From Flavobacteriaceae bacterium (lineage in GTDB: Bacteria; Bacteroidota; Bacteroidia; Flavobacteriales; Flavobacteriaceae), in contig JAUROD010000019.1 of assembly GCA_030835845.1 (NCBI GenBank), positions 1 to 34,055 of the forward strand: a stretch of 34,055 nucleotides of DNA, written 5' to 3'. Positions 8,024 through 16,488 of the stretch are shown here, one piece after another. Both the position numbers and the translations under genes were made by a program. The notes beneath the pieces are model-generated. The model was given only the letters and a program-made list of their open reading frames with translations. It did no database searches and was not told the origin of the DNA. Each line of letters starts with the position of its first letter. Positions within the stretch are counted from its first letter, which is position 1.

Positions 8024-9031
8024 ATGAGACTACATTTTTTAGAATATGGATTGTTGTTTATTAATGCAATTACATTAATGTTTCAGTTAATGCTAATGGG
8101 AAGCATTCCATCGTTTTTTAATTTTTCCGTTCTCAATTTATTTATCCCAATTGTCGTTTTGATAAATCTATCCCTTTTCACCTATTGGTTAATCAAAATG
8201 AAGTGGCCGTTTCTGCTATTTATGATTGCATTTTTAATTGGCTATGGGGAGTGGTCATTATTATATCAATTCCCGAAAACTAGTATTAGAAAAAGCAGTT
8301 CAACTTTTTCAGTAATGAGCTTTAATGTTCGGTTATTTAATGCATATAATTGGATTGAAAAAAAGGATATTCCATTGAAAATTGAAGCTTTTATTCGTGA
8401 TAAAAATCCAGATGTAATTTGTTTTCAAGAATATTCAAAAAATGAAGCACCAAGGTTTGAAGGATATGATTACAAATATATCCAACCAACACGAAATATT
8501 GGAAAATCACCTTTAGCTATTTATTCAAAGTTTCCAATTTTAAGCCAAGGGTATATTGATTTTAAAGAATCAACCAATAGTGGTTCATATGTTGATTTAT
8601 CATTTCGAAATAAGCGCTTTAGAGTTTATAACTTGCACTTAGAATCTTTTAGAATTACAGAAGCAGATAGTCTTTTGTCAAATCCATACTCAAAAGAATT
8701 TCAGGTGAAATTCGATGACGTTTTTAAAAAACAACTAACTCAAATAGATCAATTTAATCAAGTTGAGCTAGAAAATGATTTCCCTTCAGTTATATGTACA
8801 GATTTAAATAATACACAGTTTTCAAAAACATATAAGGCGCTCGCCTTAAATAGACAAGACGCATTTACTGAAGCTGGTAAGGGTCTTGGCGAAACGTTTT
8901 ATTTTTCATCTTTTCCGTTACGAATTGATTTCATTTTAACAGACAAATCTTTTATTGTAAACTCTTTTGAGGTTTACAGGGAAGATTTATCCGATCATTA
9001 TCCAATTATCACTTACTTAGGATGGGATTAG
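8024..9031 (+). CDS. Endonuclease/exonuclease/phosphatase-fold protein, membrane-anchored
   Basis: The first 90 residues hold two to three hydrophobic helices, followed by an EEP domain that should face the periplasm or the cytoplasm depending on topology. EEP motifs are present in order: SFNVRLFN, PDVICFQEYSK (metal-binding Glu), RVYNLHLES, ICTDLNNT (Asp and Asn), RIDFILTD, and SDHYPII with the catalytic Asp-His. These enzymes cleave phosphodiester or phosphomonoester bonds in nucleic acids, lipids or inositols; the substrate cannot be told. It begins 6 bp after the rhomboid, and its last 23 bp overlap the convergent WbqC gene. Confidence 0.88.
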   Translation: MRLHFLEYGLLFINAITLMFQLMLMGSIPSFFNFSVLNLFIPIVVLINLSLFTYWLIKMKWPFLLFMIAFLIGYGEWSLLYQFPKTSIRKSSSTFSVMSFNVRLFNAYNWIEKKDIPLKIEAFIRDKNPDVICFQEYSKNEAPRFEGYDYKYIQPTRNIGKSPLAIYSKFPILSQGYIDFKESTNSGSYVDLSFRNKRFRVYNLHLESFRITEADSLLSNPYSKEFQVKFDDVFKKQLTQIDQFNQVELENDFPSVICTDLNNTQFSKTYKALALNRQDAFTEAGKGLGETFYFSSFPLRIDFILTDKSFIVNSFEVYREDLSDHYPIITYLGWD

Positions 9032-9620
9032 ACTGACTTTGAAGATAAGTCAAGCTTTGAGGTCCCATATTGAATATCAAATCTAAAATACTCAGGTTTG
9101 GATGAAACCCATGTTTGTTGTCAAATACTTGACAGTATATGGTGTTTCTTTGATTGTCTGATTTTGCGTCAATCAACAACAACTCATTGGGACTGAGTTC
9201 TAAGAATTCAAACTCCGATTTGATTTCAAATGGAAAGTCTAGAAAATTGCAAATACATTGTATTAAGCTTAAATTGTACTCAATTAATTTTTCTTCTCTT
9301 TTAAAAAAAACAGCATATAACTCATCTTCATAAAACTCAAAAAAAGGGGAGGAACGATAAGCAGACTCAATGGATTTCCAATGTCGTTTTTGCCAGTTCT
9401 CGCTCCAACTTATTTGAATTTCGTTATCTCGTATTTTTTTTTTGTTTTTTGAGTGCAATACTGGAACAGTGAGCATTTGTTTGCCATTAGGTCCATATAT
9501 GTAACATCGATTTCGATAGGTTTGTTTCTGATAATTTTGGACAAGATTAAAACAAGTTTGATTTTTAATTAACCCCACCATATAACTTATTGATGGCATG
9601 TATGTGGGAACTATTCTCAT
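9009..9620 (-). CDS. WbqC-like family protein
   Basis: The protein has 203 residues with the WbqC-like pattern: an N-terminal PTYMPSISYMVGLIK, then NYQKQTYRNRCYIYGPNGKQ, LTVPVLHSKNKKKIRD, and a WQKRHWKSIESAYRSSPFFEFY core. The family is named after a gene in O-antigen clusters, but its chemistry is not established. The gene abuts lepB (ATG at 9620, lepB stop at 9621) and ends the leftward parAB-dapB-lepB block, a conserved placement in Flavobacteriaceae. It overlaps the convergent EEP gene by 23 bp. Confidence 0.88.
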   Translation of the reverse strand: MRIVPTYMPSISYMVGLIKNQTCFNLVQNYQKQTYRNRCYIYGPNGKQMLTVPVLHSKNKKKIRDNEIQISWSENWQKRHWKSIESAYRSSPFFEFYEDELYAVFFKREEKLIEYNLSLIQCICNFLDFPFEIKSEFEFLELSPNELLLIDAKSDNQRNTIYCQVFDNKHGFHPNLSILDLIFNMGPQSLTYLQSQSNPILSK

Positions 9621-11324
9621 TTACTTATTTCCAGAAAGTTTACGCTTTCGAACAAACGAGTATATTTGCCATGCTATTAATGCAACCAAAAAGTAAGGAA
9701 AAAAAGAAATGGGCTTACCTTCTCCTTTAATGGTTGTCATTACACGATCCCAGCGGATTTTCCAATTTTGAATTCCGTCATTTATACCCTCAATACTAAA
9801 CCAAATTAGAACCGGTTTCCCAACAATATGATCTTCAGGTACAAATCCCCAATACCTGCTATCCTCAGATTTATGACGGTTATCACCCATCATCCAATAA
9901 TAATCTTGCTTAAATTCATATTCATTTGTAGCTGATCCATTAATGAAAATTGACGTTCCTTTTTTGTTCAGAGTATTCCCTTCATAATCACGTATAATCT
10001 TCTTATAAAGCGGAAGGTTTTGTTCGTTAAGCGTAATTTTCACGCCTTTTTTTGGAATTGTGATTGGTCCAAAATTATCTTCATTCCAATCATAATGAAG
10101 TGAATTTGGAAAAACAGTAGTGTTTGGAGTTTTAACCTTACTTATCTTCCTCACTAGACTATCAAATAAATCGTTTTTTTCTAGTTTTTCAGCTTCATCA
10201 ATAGTCAATGTTAGTTCTTTTTCAACTTCTAAAAGTTCTTTGACTTGTAATCTTAATTGACCTATTAATTTTGGTGGTAAGCCTTTAGGAGGAGTTATTA
10301 CAATAAAATTATTTAAGTCATTTGATAGTCTTCCGTATATAAATGGGATAATTGCATCATAAGTTTCTTGTGTTATATTTTCAATTCGATATTTACGTGT
10401 AAAATCTTTTAATCCTATTTCAAGTAATTTTCGAGAAGAAACACCCTTAGCGTTATACCCATAAAAAGTATATTGTGTTCTGGCTCTCTCCGGAAGTATA
10501 GTTTGGTTTCCATTGATAAAAACAAAACCATCTCTAATTTCAAGTTTATCACCAGGTAAACCAACACACCTCTTCACATAATTTGATTTTTTGTCAATCG
10601 GTTTTGTAACCCCTGCTTCTTTCACAAAAAACTGACGTACTGTGTCTGCTGGCCAGCTAAAAACTACAATTTCGTTTCGTTCAATTTTTTTAAAGCCAGG
10701 TAATCTAAAGTAGGGAAGCTGAGGGTAGTCCAAATAAGACTTCACTTTAGCAAAAGGTAAAGTGTCATGAACCATTGGAAAGGCAATTGGAGTCATTGGT
10801 GTTCTTGCTCCGTAATGAAATTTACTAACAAATAAAAAGTCACCAATTAATAACGTTTTTTCAAGAGACCCAGTTGGAATAATATAAGGTTGTATAAAAT
10901 AATTATGTACGATAGTTGCTGCAATAACTGCAAACAATAAAGCACTAATCCATTCACCAAACCATGTGCGGAGAACTAAACTTCTGTCCTGTACATAGCT
11001 TGTTTTTGGATCATAATTTGCAATAAAAATATATAAGCCAAGAGAGGCAATTCCGAGAAGAGTATCCTTGGAAGAGTTTTTACCAAAACTTCTTAAAGTT
11101 TCAACCCAAATAACGGGGAACATCATCAGGTTTATTATTGGAATAAACAGCAATACAACCCACAATTTCGGTCTACGAATTATTTGCATCAAAACAATGG
11201 CATTGTAAATTGGAATCAATGCTTCCCATGCTTTTTTCCCAGCTTTTTTATACAACTTCCAGGTTCCAGCAAAGTGAATTAGTTGAATAATAATAAAAAA
11301 TAAAGTCCATTCAAGGCTAGTCAT
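9621..11324 (-). CDS. lepB: Signal peptidase I
   Basis: Removes signal peptides from exported proteins at the periplasmic face of the inner membrane. The catalytic serine is S153 (IIPTGSLEKTLL) and the general-base lysine is K251 (NYVKRCVGLPGD); the late motifs YYWMMGDNRHKSEDSRYWG and PEDHIVGKPVLIW are also present. At 567 residues it is much longer than E. coli LepB (324). About 115 extra N-terminal residues form several membrane helices, and a lysine/glutamate-rich insert of roughly 170 residues separates box D from box E, as is usual in Bacteroidota. A helix near the C-terminus (SFFPYFLVALIAWQIYSF) precedes a basic tail. Confidence 0.95.
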   Translation of the reverse strand: MTSLEWTLFFIIIQLIHFAGTWKLYKKAGKKAWEALIPIYNAIVLMQIIRRPKLWVVLLFIPIINLMMFPVIWVETLRSFGKNSSKDTLLGIASLGLYIFIANYDPKTSYVQDRSLVLRTWFGEWISALLFAVIAATIVHNYFIQPYIIPTGSLEKTLLIGDFLFVSKFHYGARTPMTPIAFPMVHDTLPFAKVKSYLDYPQLPYFRLPGFKKIERNEIVVFSWPADTVRQFFVKEAGVTKPIDKKSNYVKRCVGLPGDKLEIRDGFVFINGNQTILPERARTQYTFYGYNAKGVSSRKLLEIGLKDFTRKYRIENITQETYDAIIPFIYGRLSNDLNNFIVITPPKGLPPKLIGQLRLQVKELLEVEKELTLTIDEAEKLEKNDLFDSLVRKISKVKTPNTTVFPNSLHYDWNEDNFGPITIPKKGVKITLNEQNLPLYKKIIRDYEGNTLNKKGTSIFINGSATNEYEFKQDYYWMMGDNRHKSEDSRYWGFVPEDHIVGKPVLIWFSIEGINDGIQNWKIRWDRVMTTIKGEGKPISFFPYFLVALIAWQIYSFVRKRKLSGNK

Positions 11325-11333
11325 AAAATATTT

Positions 11334-12038
11334 TTAAAGGTTTAATACGTCACTCATTGAGAAAATCCCCTTTTTATCCGCTATCCATTCAGCTGCAATT
11401 ACAGCACCTAGGGCAAATCCTTTTCTGGAATGAGCAATATGCTCAATTTTTATTTCATCAACTTCAGAGCTATATGTCAATGTATGCGTCCCGGGCACTT
11501 CACCTAACCGTTCTGATGTGATTGGTAATTGAGTCTCTTCTTCACCGTTAAGGGTCCATTTTGAATAAAATGGATTGACTTCAATTATATCCTCTGCAAG
11601 ACTAATAGCTGTTCCACTTGGAGCATCTAATTTGTGTATGTGATGGATTTCATTCAATTTAAGTGAATATTCACTTTCATGCCCTTTCATTAATGACGCA
11701 GTGATTTGGTTTAATTTAAAAAATAAATTCACCCCTATACTAAAGTTTGAAGCATATAAAAAAGCACTGTCTTTCTCAATGCAAAACTGTTCAATTTCGG
11801 ACATCTTACTCAACCAGCCTGTTGTGCCACAAACAACAGGAACTTGAATTTGCAGAGCCTCTTTTATGTTTTCAACTGCTGATTGAGGAATACTGAAATT
11901 TATTGCCACATCAGCTTTATTTAGTTCCCCCTCAGTTATTTCTTTATCGCGAATGAATATTATTTCGTGACCGCGTTCCATTGCAATTTCCTTTATTGCC
12001 TTACCCATTTTTCCGTAACCCAGTAATCCTATTTTCAT
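11334..12038 (-). CDS. dapB: 4-hydroxy-tetrahydrodipicolinate reductase
   Basis: Reduces the DapA product on the way to diaminopimelate and lysine, supplying peptidoglycan precursors. The N-terminal nucleotide-binding loop is GLLGYGKMGKAI. VCGTTGW and EIHHIHKLDAPSGTAISLAE carry the catalytic histidine and lysine. The length of 234 residues is shorter than E. coli DapB (273), as is common in this phylum. It starts 1 bp after the DUF5683 stop and is followed by lepB after 9 bp, so the genes form one transcription unit. Confidence 0.96.
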   Translation of the reverse strand: MKIGLLGYGKMGKAIKEIAMERGHEIIFIRDKEITEGELNKADVAINFSIPQSAVENIKEALQIQVPVVCGTTGWLSKMSEIEQFCIEKDSAFLYASNFSIGVNLFFKLNQITASLMKGHESEYSLKLNEIHHIHKLDAPSGTAISLAEDIIEVNPFYSKWTLNGEEETQLPITSERLGEVPGTHTLTYSSEVDEIKIEHIAHSRKGFALGAVIAAEWIADKKGIFSMSDVLNL

Positions 12039-12039
12039 T

Positions 12040-12594
12040 CTAAAATTTTAGTTGTAAAGCAATTCCCATTGCGGGGTCTCGATTAATATTGTTTTGATCA
12101 AAAAACGTTTTAAATGATAAGTTATCATCCACATTAAACTGCATAAGGTGGGCTCCTACATTTGCATCTAGAACGTTAAGCAAATAAAATCCTGCAAACC
12201 AAAGAACGGATAAGTCTCTATATTTCTTATGATATTCCATACCTTCAATCAACTGGCTGTTTTGTGTGATTCTTGAAACAAATTCATCAGAATAAACACC
12301 CTTTATTCGTTGCTTATAGGCATCACGATATAAGTTCATCTGATTTTTCTGAAAATTGAATGTATAGGCAGAAACTCCCATTCCAACATAAAAAACAGGA
12401 ATCGTCCAATAACGTCTTGTGTAAAATTGACCAGCACCCTGAAAAATTGCTGAATAAAAAGCTGCTTTGGCGGGGGTAAGAGGGTCTTTTATTAACCGCT
12501 CTTTTCTAGTCATATTATCCAAGTTTTGCTCACTTTGAGCAAATGTATTTAGATAGGTGAGTAAACAAAATAAAAGGAGAAGATTAGTCTTCAC
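12040..12594 (-). CDS. DUF5683 family envelope protein
   Basis: An N-terminal signal peptide (KTNLLLLFCLLTYLNTFAQ) is followed by DPLTPAKAAFYSAIFQGAGQ, then QFYTRRYWTIPVFYVGMG and two hydrophobic segments, the pattern of DUF5683. The function is unknown. Its ATG lies inside the end of parB (11-bp overlap), and it is 1 bp from dapB. The parB-DUF5683-dapB-lepB order is conserved in Flavobacteriaceae and is the best clue to a cell-envelope role. Confidence 0.87.
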   Translation of the reverse strand: MKTNLLLLFCLLTYLNTFAQSEQNLDNMTRKERLIKDPLTPAKAAFYSAIFQGAGQFYTRRYWTIPVFYVGMGVSAYTFNFQKNQMNLYRDAYKQRIKGVYSDEFVSRITQNSQLIEGMEYHKKYRDLSVLWFAGFYLLNVLDANVGAHLMQFNVDDNLSFKTFFDQNNINRDPAMGIALQLKF

Positions 12595-13456
12595 GTTTTA
12601 AAAGTTTTTTCATTCTACTAAAGTCTTGCTGGGATTCAAATGGAATATGAATAACTCCTTTACCATCTTTATTGAATGTGATTGAAACTTGAGATTCAAA
12701 AAAGGTGCCAAATTCCATCTTTCCATCTTCTAGGAATGGAGGGTTTTGTGCTTTTTCTTTTTCTGGTGATTTAAGTTGTCTGACTAAAGCTTCTGTCTTT
12801 CTTACACTAAGATCACTTCTCACTATTTTTTGATAAATTTTCAGCTGATCTTCTCGTGTTTCAACATTTACAAGTGCTCGCCCATGTCCCATAGACAAAA
12901 AACCGTCTCTTATTCCAGTTTGAATAATTGGATCAAGTTTTAAAAGACGCATATAGTTTGTAATTGTTGATCTTTTCTTACCAACTCGTTTACTTAATTC
13001 CTCTTGGGTAAGATCAATTTCATCTATTAGACGTTGATATGACAAACCAATTTCAATGGGATCTAAGTCCTGTCGTTGAATATTTTCCACCAAGGCCATC
13101 TCCAAAGATTCCTGATCGTTTGCAGTTCTTATGTAAGCAGGTATAGTATCAAGACCAATCATTTTAGAAGCACGATAACGTCTTTCTCCAGAAACAAGTT
13201 GGTAAATGTCTGAATCGATTTTTCGAACTGTAATAGGTTGTATGATTCCAAGTTCTTGAATAGAGCTAGCCAATTCTTTAAGAGAATCCTCTTTGAATTT
13301 TGTTCTTGGTTGAAAAGGATTTATTTCAATTTTATCAATGGCAAGTTCAATTACATTTCCCACAATTTCTCCGTTGTTCTTTTGAATTGTATCGGGATCC
13401 TTAAGTAAAGCAGATAATCCTCTGCCTAATGCGGGTTTTTTTGTTGACTTTGCCAT
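12584..13456 (-). CDS. parB: Chromosome-partitioning protein ParB
   Basis: DNA-binding CTPase that loads at parS and spreads to form the segregation complex. The N-terminal ALGRGLSALL is the usual ParA-stimulating segment. The CTP-binding motifs INPFQPR and SGERRYRAS are present, as is the helix-turn-helix around LTQEELSKRVGKKRSTITNY. The C-terminal dimerisation region is at about 225-290. The 290-residue length is typical. It is 3 bp downstream of parA. A candidate parS-like palindrome lies about 125 bp upstream of parA. Confidence 0.96.
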   Translation of the reverse strand: MAKSTKKPALGRGLSALLKDPDTIQKNNGEIVGNVIELAIDKIEINPFQPRTKFKEDSLKELASSIQELGIIQPITVRKIDSDIYQLVSGERRYRASKMIGLDTIPAYIRTANDQESLEMALVENIQRQDLDPIEIGLSYQRLIDEIDLTQEELSKRVGKKRSTITNYMRLLKLDPIIQTGIRDGFLSMGHGRALVNVETREDQLKIYQKIVRSDLSVRKTEALVRQLKSPEKEKAQNPPFLEDGKMEFGTFFESQVSITFNKDGKGVIHIPFESQQDFSRMKKLLKRED

Positions 13457-13459
13457 AAT

Positions 13460-14233
13460 CTACTTTTTCTTCTTTGTTTGTTTTAAAACCTCTTCTGCAA
13501 GACTTAAATAATTTTTAGCACCACGACTTGTTGCATCGTATTGGATTATATTTTCACCATAACTAGGTGCTTCTCCAAGTCTGATATTACGTTGAATAAT
13601 GGTCTTAAATACCATTTGATTAAAATGTTTTTTTACTTCTTCCACAACTTGATTAGATAATCTTAATCTTGGATCATACATTGTAAGTAATAGTCCTTCA
13701 ATATCTAAATTTTTGTTGTGTACTTTTTGAACACTTTTTACAGTGTTAAGTAATTTACCTAATCCCTCAAGTGCAAAATATTCGCATTGAATTGGAATTA
13801 TTATTGAGTCGGCAGCTGTAAGCGCATTTAATGTAATTAAACCAAGAGATGGAGCACAGTCTATGAATATATAGTCAAAATCTTCTTTAATTTCTTCCAA
13901 CGCTTGTTTGAGCATAAATTCACGATTTTTTTTATCTACTAATTCAATTTCAATTGCCACAAGATCAATATGGGATGGAATTAATTCAAGATTTTCAACA
14001 TCGGTAGAGATTATTGTTTCTTTTATGTTTTTTGTGTGTTCGAGTAATTCATATGTTCCTGGTCGTTTGTCCTCCACAGAAATACCCAATCCAGAGGTGG
14101 CATTAGCCTGAGGATCAGCATCAATTAATAACACCTTTTGTTCAAGTATAGCTAGAGCAGAGGCAAGGTTAACCGCTGTAGTGGTTTTACCTACACCCCC
14201 TTTTTGGTTCGCTATTGCAATGATTTTACTCAT
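13460..14233 (-). CDS. parA: Chromosome-partitioning ATPase ParA (Soj)
   Basis: Deviant Walker-A ATPase that moves ParB-parS complexes along the nucleoid. From the ATG at 14233 the protein begins SKIIAIANQKGGVGKTT, with signature lysine K11 and K16, then LLIDADPQANATSGLG, DYIFIDCAPSLGLITLNAL and PIQCEYFALEGLG. The length of 257 is typical. An ATG three codons earlier (14242) is also possible, but homologues start at M-x-K-I-I/V. It is the first gene of the parAB block, 91 bp downstream of the DivIC-like gene, in a gap where a separate promoter would fit. Confidence 0.96.
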   Translation of the reverse strand: MSKIIAIANQKGGVGKTTTAVNLASALAILEQKVLLIDADPQANATSGLGISVEDKRPGTYELLEHTKNIKETIISTDVENLELIPSHIDLVAIEIELVDKKNREFMLKQALEEIKEDFDYIFIDCAPSLGLITLNALTAADSIIIPIQCEYFALEGLGKLLNTVKSVQKVHNKNLDIEGLLLTMYDPRLRLSNQVVEEVKKHFNQMVFKTIIQRNIRLGEAPSYGENIIQYDATSRGAKNYLSLAEEVLKQTKKKK

Positions 14234-14324
14234 AAAATTCAATTTAGCATTTAAAAATACAATTTATTCAACGGTTATAAAAACCATTGTCCTTTGTTTT
14301 TCCCCGAAGCTTTAAGATGTCTTT

Positions 14325-14621
14325 TTATTCTACAATAAAAAGAGTTTCTTTTTCTCGCTTGTGGCCAAAATTTTCACGTGCAAATTTTTCGAGGCTATCA
14401 ATATTTTCTAAAATCTCTATGGCTTTTTCATCCTTATCAATTGCTTTGATGAATTCAGCTTTTCGCTTTTCTAGAAGTTCTATTTCTTTATTTAACTCAC
14501 GGTGGGTGAGCCAAGAATGACTATCCAAAAATAAAATCCAAACCAAAAATAAAAGGACAATTGAAATGTAGGCAATTTTGTATCCTTTGTTCGTTTTAAA
14601 ATAGGACTTTATTCGAGACAT
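14325..14621 (-). CDS. Septum formation initiator family protein (DivIC/FtsB-like)
   Basis: The 98-residue bitopic protein has a basic cytoplasmic N-terminus, one transmembrane helix (about 18-33, IAYISIVLLFLVWILF), and a coiled-coil stretch rich in E and K (LNKEIELLEKRKAEFIKAI). The C-terminal ENIDSLEKFARENFGHKRE followed by LFIVE is the usual ending of FtsB/DivIC proteins, which bind FtsL and FtsQ/DivIB in the divisome. It follows cytochrome c by 2 bp. A CACGTG-centred 22-bp near-palindrome is embedded in the C-terminal codons. Confidence 0.88.
   Translation of the reverse strand: MSRIKSYFKTNKGYKIAYISIVLLFLVWILFLDSHSWLTHRELNKEIELLEKRKAEFIKAIDKDEKAIEILENIDSLEKFARENFGHKREKETLFIVE
14367..14388. 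promoter_or_regulatory. Candidate parS-like site (CACGTG-centred 22-bp near-palindrome)
   Basis: The core CACGTG (14375-14380) is flanked by ATTTT and CAAAT, and symmetry extends to AAAATTT/AAATTTT arms with a single mismatched pair (T14374/C14381). Classical parS is a 16-bp palindrome with the same CACGTG core. The middle matches it at TTTCACGTG and then AA, but the outer bases differ (11 of 16 identical). It lies inside the DivIC-like gene, about 135 bp upstream of the parA start. ParB binding is inference. Confidence 0.35.
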
Positions 14622-14623
14622 AA

Positions 14624-15028
14624 TTATTTTTTGAGTGTGCTTTCAACTCTTTCCTGAGTTACATTTTCCTCAGATTCATTCCCCCAACTGTGGAGTATAT
14701 AATTCATTACATCAGCTATTTCTTCGTTATCTAACCCTTGGCTAACCATGACAGAATTATAGCTTTTTCCATTTACAATTATACTTCCTTTTAATCCATA
14801 TTTAATTGCGAAAATACTACGATTCACATCACTAAGCAAATAATCTGATTGTGCTAAAGGAGGAAATACACCACTTACTCCTTTTCCATTTTGTTGATGA
14901 CATTGAAGACAAAAATCCATGTAAATCTCTTCTCCGTCATTAATACTTTGCTGAAGAGGTTTTTGTTGATAAAGTTGAAATGAAATTCCAGCAATTACTA
15001 ATCCAAAAATTAGGTGAATTAATTTCAT
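14624..15028 (-). CDS. Class I cytochrome c, partner of the adjacent dehydrogenase
   Basis: A signal or anchor helix (residues 3-20) is followed by a mono-haem cytochrome c domain with the haem attachment site C40-L-Q-C43-H44. The likely axial methionine is in SVMVSQGLDNEEIADVMNYI. The 134-residue length fits a small membrane-tethered periplasmic cytochrome. Its ATG overlaps the stop of the PQQ-type dehydrogenase by 4 bp, so it is probably its electron acceptor, passing electrons to the respiratory chain. Confidence 0.9.
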   Translation of the reverse strand: MKLIHLIFGLVIAGISFQLYQQKPLQQSINDGEEIYMDFCLQCHQQNGKGVSGVFPPLAQSDYLLSDVNRSIFAIKYGLKGSIIVNGKSYNSVMVSQGLDNEEIADVMNYILHSWGNESEENVTQERVESTLKK

Positions 15029-16149
15029 TTCTTCGGAATGATTTTAAGAATCCCTTTTCCCTCAACTCCAAGATATAAATGACCGTCTGGACCTTCTTCA
15101 ACATTACGAACACGACCAATTGAATCTAATACTTTTTCTCTTGCAACAACGGTGTTGTTTTTTAAAATTAGACGTTCTAAATATTCAAATTTAAGTGAAC
15201 CAACAAATAAATTACCTTTCCAGTCAGGATATACTCCTGAAGATGAAAATGTCATTCCTGAGGGGGCAATTGATGGAAGCCAATAATATAAAGGCTGTTC
15301 CATTTTTTCATCCTCAGTTTTATCTGTTATTGGTGTTCCGCTATAGTTTATTCCATAGGTAATAACTGGCCACCCGAAATTTTTTCCTGCCTCAATAACA
15401 TTAATTTCATCACCACCACGAGGACCATGTTCGTGTACCCAAACTTTTCCTGTTTCAGGATGGATGGTCATTCCTTGTGGGTTGCGATGTCCATAGCTAA
15501 AGATAGCTTTTCGGCTATTATCCTTATCTACAAAAGGATTATCTTCAGGAATACTCCCATCAAGGTTTAAACGATAAATTTTACCTCCATCTCGAGTAAT
15601 GTCTTGAGGATTCACTTCACGGTTTCCACGGTCACCAATTGAGAAAAAGACATGACCATCATTGTCAAAAGTTATTCGCGAACCCCAATGTTGTCCCTTC
15701 TTTGTGTTGTAATCACCTTTATACAATAATTCTAAATCTAATAATTTGAAATTTTCATATTTAGCGATATACAAAGCTGTATGACCTCCGGGTTCTTCAC
15801 CCAGGGGAGAACTTGCAGTTAGATAAATTAGGTTTGAAGTTTCAAAGTCTGGAGAAATTGCTACATCTAATAACCCTCCTTGACCTCTAACATAGATTGG
15901 AGGCAAACCTTCTACTTCAGTTTTTACTCCTTCTTTTATATGATATAAAATTCCTGATTTATCTGTGACAAGCATTTCATCAGTTGATAAAAAAGTTAAG
16001 CCCCAAGGAATGTCAATACTATCAGCAACTACTTCGAAGGTGTAATCTACTGTTTTTGGTGTTTGTATTTTAGGACCATTCTCTTGTGCATCACAGTTGA
16101 TAATAAGTGTCACGGAAATCATCAGAAAGAAAAAACTGTTAAGATTCAT
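15025..16149 (-). CDS. PQQ-dependent sugar (aldose) dehydrogenase, GDH-B/sorbosone type
   Basis: A secreted six-bladed beta-propeller of 374 residues. The signal ends at IINC (C19), which may make it a lipoprotein, although the Asn at -1 is unusual. Family motifs include IPWGLTFLS, GQGGLLDVAISPDF, HWGSRITFDNDGHVFFSIGD, SYGHRNPQGMTIHP and WVHEHGPRGGDEIN, and near the end GRVRNVEEGPDGHLYL. The conserved histidines and arginines fit the soluble quinoprotein glucose dehydrogenase group, which oxidises aldoses in the periplasm with PQQ and calcium. No PQQ synthesis genes lie in the window. It overlaps the cytochrome c gene. Confidence 0.9.
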   Translation of the reverse strand: MNLNSFFFLMISVTLIINCDAQENGPKIQTPKTVDYTFEVVADSIDIPWGLTFLSTDEMLVTDKSGILYHIKEGVKTEVEGLPPIYVRGQGGLLDVAISPDFETSNLIYLTASSPLGEEPGGHTALYIAKYENFKLLDLELLYKGDYNTKKGQHWGSRITFDNDGHVFFSIGDRGNREVNPQDITRDGGKIYRLNLDGSIPEDNPFVDKDNSRKAIFSYGHRNPQGMTIHPETGKVWVHEHGPRGGDEINVIEAGKNFGWPVITYGINYSGTPITDKTEDEKMEQPLYYWLPSIAPSGMTFSSSGVYPDWKGNLFVGSLKFEYLERLILKNNTVVAREKVLDSIGRVRNVEEGPDGHLYLGVEGKGILKIIPKK

Positions 16150-16221
16150 ATTTTTGGTATTTGGTTTTAAATGTACAAAAAATGAAATGAATTTATAGCT
16201 TGAAAATGATCAAGTAAAAAG

Positions 16222-16485
16222 TTATTCATCAAAATCAAATGGAATAAAATTTTCATCAGTTAAAAAATTTTCATCAATATTTTTGAGTGTTGCATTCAAT
16301 TTTTTTCCGATTTTGACAAGATAGATCGTTTCCTCATTTCTTACCTCAACTGCTTGAATAGTTTCACCTGATAAATTTTTAAATTGAATAACATCTTCTT
16401 CTTCATATCCATCAGGATATTGTTTTGTCAAAAGAATGAGTACCTCTTTGCTCAATTTAGTGTAATCTAATATAATCCGCTTCAT
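16222..16485 (-). CDS. Small acidic conserved protein of unknown function
   Basis: The 87-residue protein is acidic, without signal or membrane segments: KRIILDYTKLSKEVLILLTK, then YPDGYEEEDVIQF, and an acidic end (DENFIPFDFDE). I recognise it only as a short conserved Bacteroidota protein that tends to lie beside the DHS-like gene. It starts 3 bp after the DHS-like stop and so probably belongs to the polyamine operon. A function cannot be assigned. Confidence 0.7.
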   Translation of the reverse strand: MKRIILDYTKLSKEVLILLTKQYPDGYEEEDVIQFKNLSGETIQAVEVRNEETIYLVKIGKKLNATLKNIDENFLTDENFIPFDFDE

Positions 16486-16488
16486 AAA

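Noticed and set aside
9009-9031. Overlap of EEP and WbqC genes as evidence of a frameshift or truncation.
   Set aside because: Both proteins have the normal length and intact C-terminal motifs; convergent overlaps are common in this window.
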